In this document: positions 8,316 to 16,682 of the stretch, one piece after another
How the letters are laid out: every line of letters starts with the position of its first letter
How positions within the stretch are numbered: the stretch's first letter is position 1
Source: Candidatus Omnitrophota bacterium
GTDB lineage: Bacteria > Omnitrophota > Gorgyraeia > Gygaellales > UBA12090
Length of the DNA: 52,017 nt
Direction of reading: 5' to 3'
Assembly (NCBI GenBank): GCA_030674475.1
Contig: JAUSCZ010000033.1
Span: 1 to 52,017 of the forward strand
The notes under the pieces: model-generated
The model's input: the letters and a program-made list of their open reading frames with translations, nothing else
The model's database searches: none
What the model was told of the DNA's origin: nothing
Translations under genes and position numbers: made by a program

Positions 8316-9762
8316 GAATTTTTTGGTAAATCTTAATAAGAAGATAATTTTGGATAAAGAGGCGATATGGTTATTCGCGATATTAATCGTTGCTTTTTTT
8401 TTGCGTTTTTATCACCTGGGTTATCGGGATTTCTGGTATGATGAAATAACAAGTTTTTATTACGCGCAACATCCCTTGGATAATTGGAATCCTCCATTTT
8501 ATTGGATATTGCTCCATTTCTGGACAAAGTTGTTCGGGGCTTCTGAGTTCAGTTTGCGATTTCCCTCTTTATTATTTAGTTTTATTTCTGTTTTTTTTGT
8601 CTATCTTCTGGGTAAAAGGCTTTTTGATTCCAGGGTTGGAATATATGCGGCTATATTTATGGCTTTTTCTCCTTTTCATATCCAATATGCTCAGGAGGCC
8701 CGGCCGTATAGCTTGTCGCTTTTTTTAAGTATTTTATCCACATATATACTTTTTATGGCTTTAACAGAGAAAAGGAGGAGATTTTGGTTCGTTTTTGTTT
8801 TGGTTACTGCCGCCGGGTTTTATAGCAATATAAACTATTATCATATATTCTTATTAATTGCTCAGGCGTTGTGTGTCTTTATTTTGTTAGAGAGCAAGGG
8901 CGTTAAAAAACTTTTTTATTTCTTATTTCCTATGTTGAGCTTTTTGCCTTGGGTTCCAAGATTCATCGAGAAATTTAACTGGATTAAAGGAGGAGATTTC
9001 TGGTGGATACGAAAACCGAATTGGGAAATTCTTTCTACTACTATGGCAAGTTTTGATTTTCGTTATAATGCTTTCTGGTCGCAATCTCAAGATTTTATCT
9101 CGAAAATGGTTATAGTGTTACTTTTGATATTAATTTTAAAGACCTTAAAACAGAGTAATGAATACAAGAATAAGATTATGACCTGTTTCATATTATTTTT
9201 GTTTCCCATTGTTTTGATATTTTTAGTCTCTAAAACAATCGTGCCTGTTTATCTTATCCGCGGTTTGATTATTTTTAGCCCATATTATTATTTTATTTTA
9301 GCTTTGGGGTTAACCGCGATAAATAGAAAAGCGGTGGAGGGCGCATTAATTTGTATTATAGTTTTCTTTTTCTCCGCAGGTATTTTTAATTATTACGCGC
9401 GTGTTGATGTGAAGAAGCCTTTTAAAATCGCAGCTAAGTTTATAGAAGATAATTTGTTTAAAGAAGATGTGGTTGTTTACGCAAGTTTAGCGGCCGAGCC
9501 AATCATATTTTACAGTAAAAGTATGGATTTTAAGCGACAGATCTATTTATTACTGTCTCACCGGATTTCAGATGAGGCATGCCAATTTCTAACAACAAAG
9601 AGAATATGGTTTATTTTTTGCCCGTGGGGACAGGAAATAAATTTGGCGCTTTCTGATGATAAGAATTCGCTCATGGTGAAAAAATATTTAGATAAAAATT
9701 TCAAACAGGAATTTGCGCGAAGTTTTGATAATGGCCTGGAGGTGTTTAGATATATGCGTTGA
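8308..9762 (+). CDS. GT39/ArnT-like polytopic membrane glycosyltransferase
   Basis: A 484-residue integral membrane protein with about 10-11 hydrophobic helices. The first loop holds the acidic WYDE motif at about residue 45, followed by NPPFYWILLHFW and the EFSLRFPSLLF segment. This is the signature of the PMT/ArnT group, which uses polyprenyl-phosphate sugars as donors on the periplasmic side. The C-terminal about 100 residues form a soluble domain. Start ATG overlaps the upstream stop region by 8 nt. The decayed gene at 5881 is a paralogue, so this pathway once had two such enzymes. Confidence 0.8.
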   Translation: MIKNFLVNLNKKIILDKEAIWLFAILIVAFFLRFYHLGYRDFWYDEITSFYYAQHPLDNWNPPFYWILLHFWTKLFGASEFSLRFPSLLFSFISVFFVYLLGKRLFDSRVGIYAAIFMAFSPFHIQYAQEARPYSLSLFLSILSTYILFMALTEKRRRFWFVFVLVTAAGFYSNINYYHIFLLIAQALCVFILLESKGVKKLFYFLFPMLSFLPWVPRFIEKFNWIKGGDFWWIRKPNWEILSTTMASFDFRYNAFWSQSQDFISKMVIVLLLILILKTLKQSNEYKNKIMTCFILFLFPIVLIFLVSKTIVPVYLIRGLIIFSPYYYFILALGLTAINRKAVEGALICIIVFFFSAGIFNYYARVDVKKPFKIAAKFIEDNLFKEDVVVYASLAAEPIIFYSKSMDFKRQIYLLLSHRISDEACQFLTTKRIWFIFCPWGQEINLALSDDKNSLMVKKYLDKNFKQEFARSFDNGLEVFRYMR

Positions 9763-9772
9763 GGTGCGTAAG

Positions 9773-11014
9773 ATGAAGAATCTTAACCCAGAAGCAAAAA
9801 TCATACAACTGGCGATGCTGCAGGCCTTGGATCAGCAATATTCCGGAGAAATCAATCGGCTTTTGTTGAGCGGCACCATTGATTGGATAAAAGTCAGAGA
9901 TTTGCTAAACTACCATGAGTTGGGCGCGTTATTTTATATTATTCTTAAAGACGATATTCATCTTCTCCCTCAAGAAATCTCTAATCTCTTAGCCAATACT
10001 TTTTATTACACGCTCAAAGATAATCTATGGAAATTAAAGCAATTCCAGCTAATAAATCAGGCTTTTAAACAGGAAGGCTTAAGAATGCTGGCGATGAAAG
10101 GTGTTGCCTTGCTGGCTCAGTTTTATGCTCATCTTCCTGCCCGGCCAATGGCCGATATAGATATCCTCTTGCGGGAAGAAGATTATGAAAGAGGAGCCGG
10201 GATTATAGAGGGGAGTGGCTATAAAAAAGAATTGTTTGGTCTTAAAGAGTCCTACTGGCGCCAGAGGCAATGTCATCTGACATTCGTTAGAAAGAGAGAA
10301 GGTGAAAGAGCGATTCTCTTAGAGGCTCATTGGTCTCTGGATTTTAGAAGGAATGGCCGGCTGGTCTTAGAGGAAATCTGGCAGAGGACGAAGGATGTTG
10401 ATACGGAATTCGGGCGGATTGGCGTGCTTTCGCCAGAGGATACCGTGCTTAGCTTAGCCCTGCATCAAAGAAGATTTGGTAAGGCGTTTTGTCTGAAATA
10501 TATTCTGGATATTGCTTTTCTTTTCAAAAAACATAGTGAAGAATTCGATTGGGATTATTTTTTATCTGTCTGCGGTAAATACGGGATGTCTTCTTGCGCG
10601 GGTTTTCTTCTCCTCCAGGGAAAATTATTTTTAAACTCCGGCCTTTTTGATTATGGTCTGGAGAAAATATCTCTATCCAGAAGCAAGAGGGCAATTATGG
10701 AAAGGTTCATCTTGAATAATTTTACCTCTTCCCGTTTAGACGAGAAGATAAAAGAGAATTATCTCAAGAGCCATTTTCTACTCTATAATACTTACAGGGA
10801 ACCGGTTAAATACATCATTAATGTTCCTTTAGAGCAATTTGCCAAATTTCACGGATTAAAACCATACACAATCAAGGCAAAATGGTTTTACGCCTGGCGT
10901 TTTATTTATAGTCCTTTTTGCGGTTTGGTTGTTTTTTTAGCCAGCGTGGGCAAAAAAGGAGGGTTAAAGGTTAAATTAAGCAGGGAAACGAAAGGAGGCA
11001 GGGATTGCGCGTAG
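9773..11014 (+). CDS. Nucleotidyltransferase-family protein (PF14907-like)
   Basis: A 413-residue protein whose residues about 105-200 carry the pattern of the uncharacterised nucleotidyltransferase family: MLAMKGVALLAQFY, then RPMADIDILLREEDY, where the paired Asp residues of DIDILL would hold metal, then CHLTFVR and EAHWSLDF. This family is often found next to peptide-natural-product genes, including lasso-peptide clusters. The start is ATG 9773 with GAGGTG six bases upstream. The gene overlaps the following peptidase-like gene by 10 nt, placing it in the peptide cluster. Substrate and reaction are unknown. Confidence 0.7.
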   Translation: MKNLNPEAKIIQLAMLQALDQQYSGEINRLLLSGTIDWIKVRDLLNYHELGALFYIILKDDIHLLPQEISNLLANTFYYTLKDNLWKLKQFQLINQAFKQEGLRMLAMKGVALLAQFYAHLPARPMADIDILLREEDYERGAGIIEGSGYKKELFGLKESYWRQRQCHLTFVRKREGERAILLEAHWSLDFRRNGRLVLEEIWQRTKDVDTEFGRIGVLSPEDTVLSLALHQRRFGKAFCLKYILDIAFLFKKHSEEFDWDYFLSVCGKYGMSSCAGFLLLQGKLFLNSGLFDYGLEKISLSRSKRAIMERFILNNFTSSRLDEKIKENYLKSHFLLYNTYREPVKYIINVPLEQFAKFHGLKPYTIKAKWFYAWRFIYSPFCGLVVFLASVGKKGGLKVKLSRETKGGRDCA

Positions 11015-11619
11015 TCAGGGCCTGGGGCTGGAGTATGCATCCAAATATTAAAGATGGCGATTTGGTTATTCTTAAAGAAAGGGAGCCGTCGCGTGGGGAG
11101 GTGATTTGTTTTTCGGGCTATTCTGGAACTAAGACCCTTCATCGTTTAGTTAAATTAAAGAGAGATTATTTAACCACTAAGGGAGATAATTGTTTAAACT
11201 TAGACAAAGCTATAAAATGGGATGAGATTTTGGGCGTAGCTATTGCCTTAAAAAGGGAGAACCGGATAATTCCGCTTAAAGGAAGATGGTTATATGGTTA
11301 TTTTTACTTTTTTTCAGGAGTAATCTTTCATGGGAGGAATTTCTTGAAATGGATAATAATGAATCTTCAAGAATTGGAGGTTTATTCCTGGATAGTCAGG
11401 GCCATCTTTTCAGACCAGAACATAGAAATTGCCCAAGGCGCCGAGACAGAGGATTTTTATCTTATCCAGGCCAGGGTAAATGGCCGGGAGGCAGCCGCGC
11501 TTAAAATAAACAAAAAAAGCTGCTCGGTGGTCTATTTGTATGTTAAAATTATCTATAGGAAATTAGGCATTGAAGAAAAATTGAAAGAAGAGGGTTTAAG
11601 ATTTATAAACACATGCTGA
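11005..11619 (+). CDS. S26/S24-type peptidase-like protein with acetyltransferase-like tail
   Basis: Residues 1-90 match signal-peptidase-type proteins: GWSMHPNIKDGDLV places the nucleophile Ser at residue 10, TLHRLVK gives a His-Arg pair as in the archaeal/SipW-like Ser-His type, and TTKGDNCLNLD is the usual next block. A short hydrophobic segment follows. Residues about 125-204 resemble a GNAT core (VYLYVKIIYRKLGIEEKLKEEGLRF). TTG is the start, with AAAGGAGG six bases upstream. Lying directly before the precursor gene, it could remove the leader peptide. The GNAT-like part ends early and may be frameshifted. Function is inferred. Confidence 0.6.
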   Translation: MRVVRAWGWSMHPNIKDGDLVILKEREPSRGEVICFSGYSGTKTLHRLVKLKRDYLTTKGDNCLNLDKAIKWDEILGVAIALKRENRIIPLKGRWLYGYFYFFSGVIFHGRNFLKWIIMNLQELEVYSWIVRAIFSDQNIEIAQGAETEDFYLIQARVNGREAAALKINKKSCSVVYLYVKIIYRKLGIEEKLKEEGLRFINTC

Positions 11620-11741
11620 AATTGGCTGTGAGGCGTGTTGGTTCTTGAGCGTTTCGTGGCGAGGAAAAAAAGACGCAGAATTAATGGAGAGCATGCTAGA
11701 TAAATTTGAAGATGATAATTATGAGGAGGTGAGTAAAAGCG

Positions 11742-11945
11742 ATGCCAAAAGAAGAGAGAGAAAAAACAAAAAAGAAAGAATGGACTACTCCCCAACTGGT
11801 CGTGTTGGTGAGGGGTGAGCCTGGCGAGGATGTTTTGCTTGCGTGTAAGTGTCCAGGGTGGTCGTGCGGTGGGCCAACTATTGGCGCGGGCACGTGCGCG
11901 TCGGGAGGTTCTTGTACACAATGTTCTTCATGCTATGATTCGTGA
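11742..11945 (+). CDS. Candidate RiPP precursor peptide, Cys-rich core
   Basis: A 67-residue peptide with a charged leader and a small-residue, cysteine-rich tail. The leader (1-34) is Lys/Glu-rich, then contains EWTTPQLVVLVRG and PGEDVLLACK, a compact amphipathic block of the type bound by PqqD-like domains. The tail has seven Cys (35, 37, 42, 52, 58, 61, 64) among Gly, Ser, Thr and Ala, and no long hydrophobic segment. A strong ribosome-binding site (GAGGAGGT, 11723-11730) precedes the ATG. Three SPASM radical SAM genes, a PqqD-like gene and an exporter follow, which fits a thioether- or otherwise carbon-linked peptide. The chemistry and product are inference. Confidence 0.75.
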   Translation: MPKEEREKTKKKEWTTPQLVVLVRGEPGEDVLLACKCPGWSCGGPTIGAGTCASGGSCTQCSSCYDS

Positions 11946-11980
11946 TATCCAATAGTCTTTCACCTTTTGGTTTTTAGTGC

Positions 11981-12010
11981 TTGAATTATTTTGGGCAACT
12001 GGGGGATAAT
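11981..12010 (+). promoter_or_regulatory. Possible sigma70 promoter before the maturase genes
   Basis: TTGAAT (11981-11986) and GATAAT (12005-12010) are separated by 18 bases in the 148-nt gap between precursor and first maturase gene. This would allow separate expression of the modification genes. It is a reasonable but imperfect match, and the maturase ATG at 12094 lacks a clear Shine-Dalgarno sequence. Confidence 0.35.
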
Positions 12011-12093
12011 CGCACTTGGCCGCGCTCAGTGTTAATGTAAAGTCGCCAGGAGTCTAATGTTTTTGCCTATTCTGATTATAAAAAAATGTATTA

Positions 12094-14049
12094 ATGAAAG
12101 AAGTATTTGTTGAAATAAAAGAAACAAATGTTTCGCCTCGCCTGCCTTTAGAGGGCAGGCTTGACCTTACCTACCGCTGTAATGATAACTGCCGTCATTG
12201 CTGGTTATGGTTGCCAGCGGAGGCAGAAGAGAAGGGGGAGGAGCTTTCTTTTGAGGAGATAAAGGGAATAGTTGATCAGGCCAGGAAAATGGGCTGCCGC
12301 AGGTGGTCTATCTCGGGTGGTGAGCCGATGCTAAGGCCGGATTTTTTGGAGATATTTGATTACATTACTATCCGCTCCAATTCTTATTCTATAAACACCA
12401 ACGGCACCCTGATTACTCCTGAAATAGCAGGTTTAATGAAAAGAAAAGGCACCAAGATGGTTGCCCTTTATGGGGCAACAGCTCAGGTGCATGATCATAT
12501 CACCCGTAATCCCGGGTCATTTGAGGCCACATTGAGAGGTTTCAGCTATCTAAAAGAAGCCAGCGCCAGCTTTATGGTCCAACTTATTCCGATGCGGGAT
12601 AACTATTATCAGTTTAAAGAGATGATAAAGTTAGCCGAATCCTTAAGCCTTCACTGGCGCATAGGCGCGGCCTGGCTTTATCTTTCCGCTTATGGCGATC
12701 CGGAGGTAAATAAAGAGATTAGGCGCCAGCGTCTGGAACCTGAGGAGGTGGTGAAATTAGATGAACCGGATTTATCTTACCAGGAACAGATGGAAGAAGC
12801 GGGTAGCAATTGTTGTCCGTCGGGAGGGGATGGTCGGATTTTTGCTTCTTGTATTTCCATAAGGAGGGATTTTCATATTGACCCTTATGGCAGAATGACT
12901 TTTTGTTCTTTTGTCAAAGATCCCGGTTTACGTTATGATTTAAGAAAAGGTAGTTTTAAGGAAGCCTGGGAAGAATTCATTCCCTCCTTAGCGGATAAAG
13001 TGAAGGCCACGAAAGAATATCAGAAAAGCTGCGGCTCTTGCGAATTACGCGAGGATTGTCGTTTCTGTCCGGTTTACGGCTACTTGGAACATCGTCGTTT
13101 TTCCGCCAAGGTAGAATATCTTTGCGCGGCAGCCAAAGAAAATAGAAATTTTAAAGAGAACTGGCTGAAAAAACACCGGCGTTACTATCGCATTGCTGAT
13201 ATTACCCTGCGGATAGACTCCGACCTGGCTATAGCTGAAGAAACCTTTCATCCTAAGTTTAAACTCTTTGCCGTGAATGCTCCAGGAGAAGATATGGTGT
13301 CCATAAGGCATCATTTTTTTCTTCCGGATTTAAAGGAAAGGGATTTAGGCGAGCAGGTTTATCGTAAACCTCCCTGGGCAGTTTATAAAAAAGGTAATTC
13401 CTGGATTTATCTGGGCATCTCACCTGTCCCGCAAGACCCCAGTCTACACCGGGTAGTGGTTTTTAATCACAACCATACCCGGGCCAGGATATATAATGAT
13501 AAAGAAGATGCTTTTCTAAAGGGAAATGCGCATTCACTGACTCTGTTTCCTACTGACCAGATACTTTTGGCTCGCATATTGGCAGACAGACAGGGCTGTT
13601 ACTTGCATTCCTGCGGGGTAAATTTTAAGGGAAAAGGCCTTCTTTTTGCCGGTCGCTCTGAAGCCGGCAAGTCCACCATGGCCAGGATCTTAAAAGATAA
13701 GGCCCGGATACTCTGCGATGATCGGATAATTATCCGAATGCACCCGGATGGTTTCAGAATTTATGGCACCTGGAGCCACGGCGATGTGCCGGAGGTATCC
13801 GCTGATTGTGTTCCTTTAAAAGCAATTTTATTTTTAAATAAATCGGCCCGGAATTATATAGAAAGAATAGAAGATAAAAAATTGATGGTTAAGAAACTTT
13901 TGGCCTGTCTGGTCCGGCCTTTTGTAACTGTTGACTGGTGGGAGAAGTCGCTTCAGATTTTAGAAAATACAAGTCAGGAAGTTCCCGGTTACGAACTATA
14001 TTTTGATAAAAGCGGCGGGGTAGCGGATTTGCTGGAGAAGTTATTGTAA
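12094..14049 (+). CDS. Radical SAM/SPASM maturase fused to an HPr-kinase-like domain
   Basis: A 651-residue fusion. The N-terminal radical SAM core has C29, C33 and C36 (CNDNCRHC), then SISGGEPMLRPDF. A SPASM region follows with CSFV, SCGSCELREDCRFCP and VEYLC. The C-terminal half (about 360-651) resembles the HprK-like proteins of peptide clusters: HSLTLFPTDQILLARIL, CYLHSCGVNFKGKGLLFAGRSEAGKST with a P-loop at residues 520-528, and DDRIIIR. HprK-like and PqqD-like proteins also occur with paired radical SAM enzymes in the SynChlorMet-type cassettes, but as separate genes. The stop overlaps the next ATG by one base. Substrate is presumably the peptide at 11742. Confidence 0.75.
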   Translation: MKEVFVEIKETNVSPRLPLEGRLDLTYRCNDNCRHCWLWLPAEAEEKGEELSFEEIKGIVDQARKMGCRRWSISGGEPMLRPDFLEIFDYITIRSNSYSINTNGTLITPEIAGLMKRKGTKMVALYGATAQVHDHITRNPGSFEATLRGFSYLKEASASFMVQLIPMRDNYYQFKEMIKLAESLSLHWRIGAAWLYLSAYGDPEVNKEIRRQRLEPEEVVKLDEPDLSYQEQMEEAGSNCCPSGGDGRIFASCISIRRDFHIDPYGRMTFCSFVKDPGLRYDLRKGSFKEAWEEFIPSLADKVKATKEYQKSCGSCELREDCRFCPVYGYLEHRRFSAKVEYLCAAAKENRNFKENWLKKHRRYYRIADITLRIDSDLAIAEETFHPKFKLFAVNAPGEDMVSIRHHFFLPDLKERDLGEQVYRKPPWAVYKKGNSWIYLGISPVPQDPSLHRVVVFNHNHTRARIYNDKEDAFLKGNAHSLTLFPTDQILLARILADRQGCYLHSCGVNFKGKGLLFAGRSEAGKSTMARILKDKARILCDDRIIIRMHPDGFRIYGTWSHGDVPEVSADCVPLKAILFLNKSARNYIERIEDKKLMVKKLLACLVRPFVTVDWWEKSLQILENTSQEVPGYELYFDKSGGVADLLEKLL

Positions 14050-15236
14050 TGTCTCAAAGTGCTTATGTTAGTAGGCAGGTTATCAGTAAGGCAGGTTTTC
14101 GGGAAGGAACAAAACCGCTCTTAAGCCGGTTAGACATTGAACTTACTGAACGCTGTAATAATAATTGCCTTCATTGTTACATTAATCTGCCGCAGGATGA
14201 TTTAGAGGCAAAAAATAAAGAACTATCCACAGATGAAATAAAAAACATTCTTAAGGAGGCTGTTTCTTTAGGCTGTTTGACCGTGCGTTTTACTGGTGGT
14301 GAGCCGCTTTTAAGAGCGGACTTTGAAGAGTTGTATCTTTTTGCCCGCCGGCTGGGTTTAAAGGTTTTGCTTTTTACCAATGCCACCCTGATTACAGGGC
14401 ATTTGGCAGAATTGTTTTTCCGTATTCCGCCTTTAGAGAAAATTGAGGTGAGTGTATATGGGATGAAAAAAACTTCTTATGAGGCGGTAACCCGCGCGCC
14501 GGGCTCATTTGAGGCTGCCTTTAGAGGAATAAACCTCTTATTAGAAAAACATATTCCTTTTGTGGTTAAGGGCGCCCTGCTTCCTTCTAATAAGGTTGAA
14601 ATAGGAGAGTTTGAAAATTGGGCAGTTACATCTATTGGGATGGATAATCCGCCGTCTTATGCTATGTTCTTTGATTTGCGCTGTCGAAGAGAGACTAAAA
14701 AAAATGAGTTGATTAAGAGTTTAAGGGTTTCATCAGAGGAAGGGTTAAAGGTCTTAATCCGGGAACAGGATAAATATTTAAAAGGGATGCGGGAGTTTTG
14801 TTCTAAGTTTGCCCGGCCCGGAGGTGATCTGCTTTTTACCTGCGGCGCGGGCTGTGACGGCGGTTGTGTAGATGCTTATGGTAATTTTCAAGCCTGTATG
14901 ATGCTTAGACACCCCAGGACAGTTTATGATTTAAAAAATGGTTCTTTGCGGGATGGCTTAACTAATTTCTTTCCGGTTATGAGGGAGATGAGAACGGATA
15001 GCCGGGAATATCTTATTCGCTGCGCCTGCTGTTTCTTGAAAGGTTTGTGTGAGCAGTGCCCGGCTAAATCCTGGATGGAGTACGGCACCATAGATACTCC
15101 AGTAAAGTATCTCTGTGAGATTGCCCATAGTCAGGCCAGATTCCTGGGATTATTGAATGATGGCGAAAAGGCCTGGGAGATTAGGGATTGGAAGGAAAGG
15201 ATAGGGAAATTTATGGGGAAAAAAGCTTACAGCTGA
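14049..15236 (+). CDS. Radical SAM/SPASM peptide maturase (second copy)
   Basis: A 395-residue enzyme with C36, C40 and C43 (CNNNCLHC) for the SAM cluster and RFTGGEPLLRADF as the GGEP motif. The C-terminal SPASM part has FTCGAGCDGGCVD, CMMLRH, RCACCFLKGLCEQCP and VKYLC. The layout, including the VSVYG and FEAAFRGINLLL segments, is close to the third maturase at 15569 and the first at 12094, so the three arose by duplication. In SPASM peptide maturases the auxiliary clusters bind or oxidise the substrate; thioether or C-C crosslinks are typical products. Which cysteine each enzyme acts on is unknown. Confidence 0.8.
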   Translation: MSQSAYVSRQVISKAGFREGTKPLLSRLDIELTERCNNNCLHCYINLPQDDLEAKNKELSTDEIKNILKEAVSLGCLTVRFTGGEPLLRADFEELYLFARRLGLKVLLFTNATLITGHLAELFFRIPPLEKIEVSVYGMKKTSYEAVTRAPGSFEAAFRGINLLLEKHIPFVVKGALLPSNKVEIGEFENWAVTSIGMDNPPSYAMFFDLRCRRETKKNELIKSLRVSSEEGLKVLIREQDKYLKGMREFCSKFARPGGDLLFTCGAGCDGGCVDAYGNFQACMMLRHPRTVYDLKNGSLRDGLTNFFPVMREMRTDSREYLIRCACCFLKGLCEQCPAKSWMEYGTIDTPVKYLCEIAHSQARFLGLLNDGEKAWEIRDWKERIGKFMGKKAYS

Positions 15237-15255
15237 CAAAAATGGAGAAATACTT

Positions 15256-15567
15256 ATGGAGAAAAAATTAGTCTTAGAGAGTATTTTCGCGCCTTCAGAA
15301 GATGTGGTGGCCCGGGAAATTCAAGGAGAATTCTTGATTATTCCCATCACTTCCGGCATCGCGGAATCTGATGAGGAGATATTTACGCTCAATGAAACAG
15401 CCCGGGTCGTCTGGAATAATTTAGACGGAAAGAGAACATTAAGGGCGTTGATAGATAAGCTCTCGGTAGAGTTTGATTCCCCTGCCGCGGAGATTGAAAA
15501 TGAAGTTTGTGGATTTACTGAAGAGCTTTTAAAAAGAAAGATGCTGATTGAGGTCAAAAGAGGATGA
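15256..15567 (+). CDS. PqqD-like peptide-binding protein (RiPP recognition element)
   Basis: A 103-residue protein with the PqqD pattern: an early beta region (VVAREIQGEFLIIP), the FTLNETARVVWNNLDGKRTLRALIDKL helix-turn-helix segment, then a final helix ending KRKMLIEV. PqqD-type domains bind the leader of the precursor and hand it to the radical SAM enzyme. Its place between two maturase genes, within 20 nt upstream and overlapping the next gene's possible early start, supports that role. It is a stand-alone protein here rather than a fused domain, so one binder could serve all three maturases. Confidence 0.8.
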   Translation: MEKKLVLESIFAPSEDVVAREIQGEFLIIPITSGIAESDEEIFTLNETARVVWNNLDGKRTLRALIDKLSVEFDSPAAEIENEVCGFTEELLKRKMLIEVKRG

Positions 15568-15568
15568 G

Positions 15569-16678
15569 ATGAAGTTTTTAAAATCCCTGACTTTACCTGA
15601 GTTTTCGCTCTGGAATAAGATGCGGGAGCAGGCAAAAATAGTTTCTTTTAATTTAGAGCTCACCGGCCGCTGTAATCATAACTGCCGGCACTGCTATATA
15701 AATCTCCCGGCTCAAGACCAGCAGGCTAAAGCAAGAGAATTTAAGGTAGACGAAATTGCCGGAATCGCGGAACAGGCAGTATCCTTAGGGGCGTTATGGT
15801 GCCTGCTTACCGGGGGCGAACCGCTCTTAAGGGAGGATTTTTTTGATATTTATTTAAGCTTAAAGAAAAAAGGGCTCTTGCTCTCTGTCTTTACTAATGC
15901 CGCTTTGATTACAGATAAACATCTCTGCTTTTTTAAAAAATATCCGCCCCGGGATATTGAGATAACAGTCTATGGGGTAACTCAGGAAACCTACGAGAAA
16001 GTAACCAGAAAGCCAGGCTCATTTGCCAATTTTACCCGGGGTTTGGACCTTTTGTTGGCCAGCGGAATTAAGGTGCGGCTCAAAGCAATGGTTTTACGCT
16101 CCAATGTCCGGGAATTGCCGGAGATCAGCCGCTTCTGCCGGGGAAAAACCAAGGATTTCTTTCGTTTTGACCCCTTTTTGCACCTGCGTTTTGATGGTGA
16201 TGCCGCCAGGAACGCGGAAATTAAAACTGAGAGGTTAGCCCCGGAGGAGATTGTGGCTCTGGAGAATTCGGATCCGCAGCGCTTTAAGGCCATGGAGAAA
16301 GACTGCGCTCAATTCATCTTCCCGGAATCTTCCCATTCTCACTGTAATCATCTCTTTCATTGCGGCGCTGGACAGGGAAGTTTTACCGTAAGTTATGACG
16401 GGTTCTTTCGCTTGTGCTCTTCTTTATGGCACCAGGATTGTATTGGTGATTTGAGAAAAGTCAGTCTTACTGATGCCTGGAGTAATCTTGTCCTCAAAGT
16501 AAGAGATATGCGCTCAGATAAGGAAAAATTCTTAAAGAGATGCAGGATCTGTCCGATAATAAATCTCTGTCTTTGGTGTCCGGCCCACGCCCACTTAGAG
16601 ACGCAAGAGATGGATAGCCCGGTGGAATATTTCTGCGCGGTGGCCCATGCCCGGGCAAAATCCCTAAAAAACAATTAG
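15569..16678 (+). CDS. Radical SAM/SPASM peptide maturase (third copy)
   Basis: A 369-residue enzyme from ATG 15569; a TTG 21 bases upstream is in frame but lies inside the PqqD-like gene, whereas AGAGG sits just before the ATG. It has CNHNCRHC, LLTGGEPLLREDF, then SPASM Cys in HCGAGQGSF, LCSSLWH, CRICPIINLCLWCP and VEYFC. The sequence is most like the second maturase (ITVYG, YEKVTRKPGSF). It is followed after 4 nt by the exporter gene. Regiospecificity is not predictable from sequence; it probably installs a different set of links from its paralogues. Confidence 0.8.
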   Translation: MKFLKSLTLPEFSLWNKMREQAKIVSFNLELTGRCNHNCRHCYINLPAQDQQAKAREFKVDEIAGIAEQAVSLGALWCLLTGGEPLLREDFFDIYLSLKKKGLLLSVFTNAALITDKHLCFFKKYPPRDIEITVYGVTQETYEKVTRKPGSFANFTRGLDLLLASGIKVRLKAMVLRSNVRELPEISRFCRGKTKDFFRFDPFLHLRFDGDAARNAEIKTERLAPEEIVALENSDPQRFKAMEKDCAQFIFPESSHSHCNHLFHCGAGQGSFTVSYDGFFRLCSSLWHQDCIGDLRKVSLTDAWSNLVLKVRDMRSDKEKFLKRCRICPIINLCLWCPAHAHLETQEMDSPVEYFCAVAHARAKSLKNN

Positions 16679-16682
16679 TTAG

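Noticed and set aside
11684-11815. 43-codon frame overlapping the precursor gene
   Set aside because: ATG at 11684 lacks a ribosome-binding site; the frame runs through the precursor's own Shine-Dalgarno sequence and has no Cys. The precursor frame is far better.
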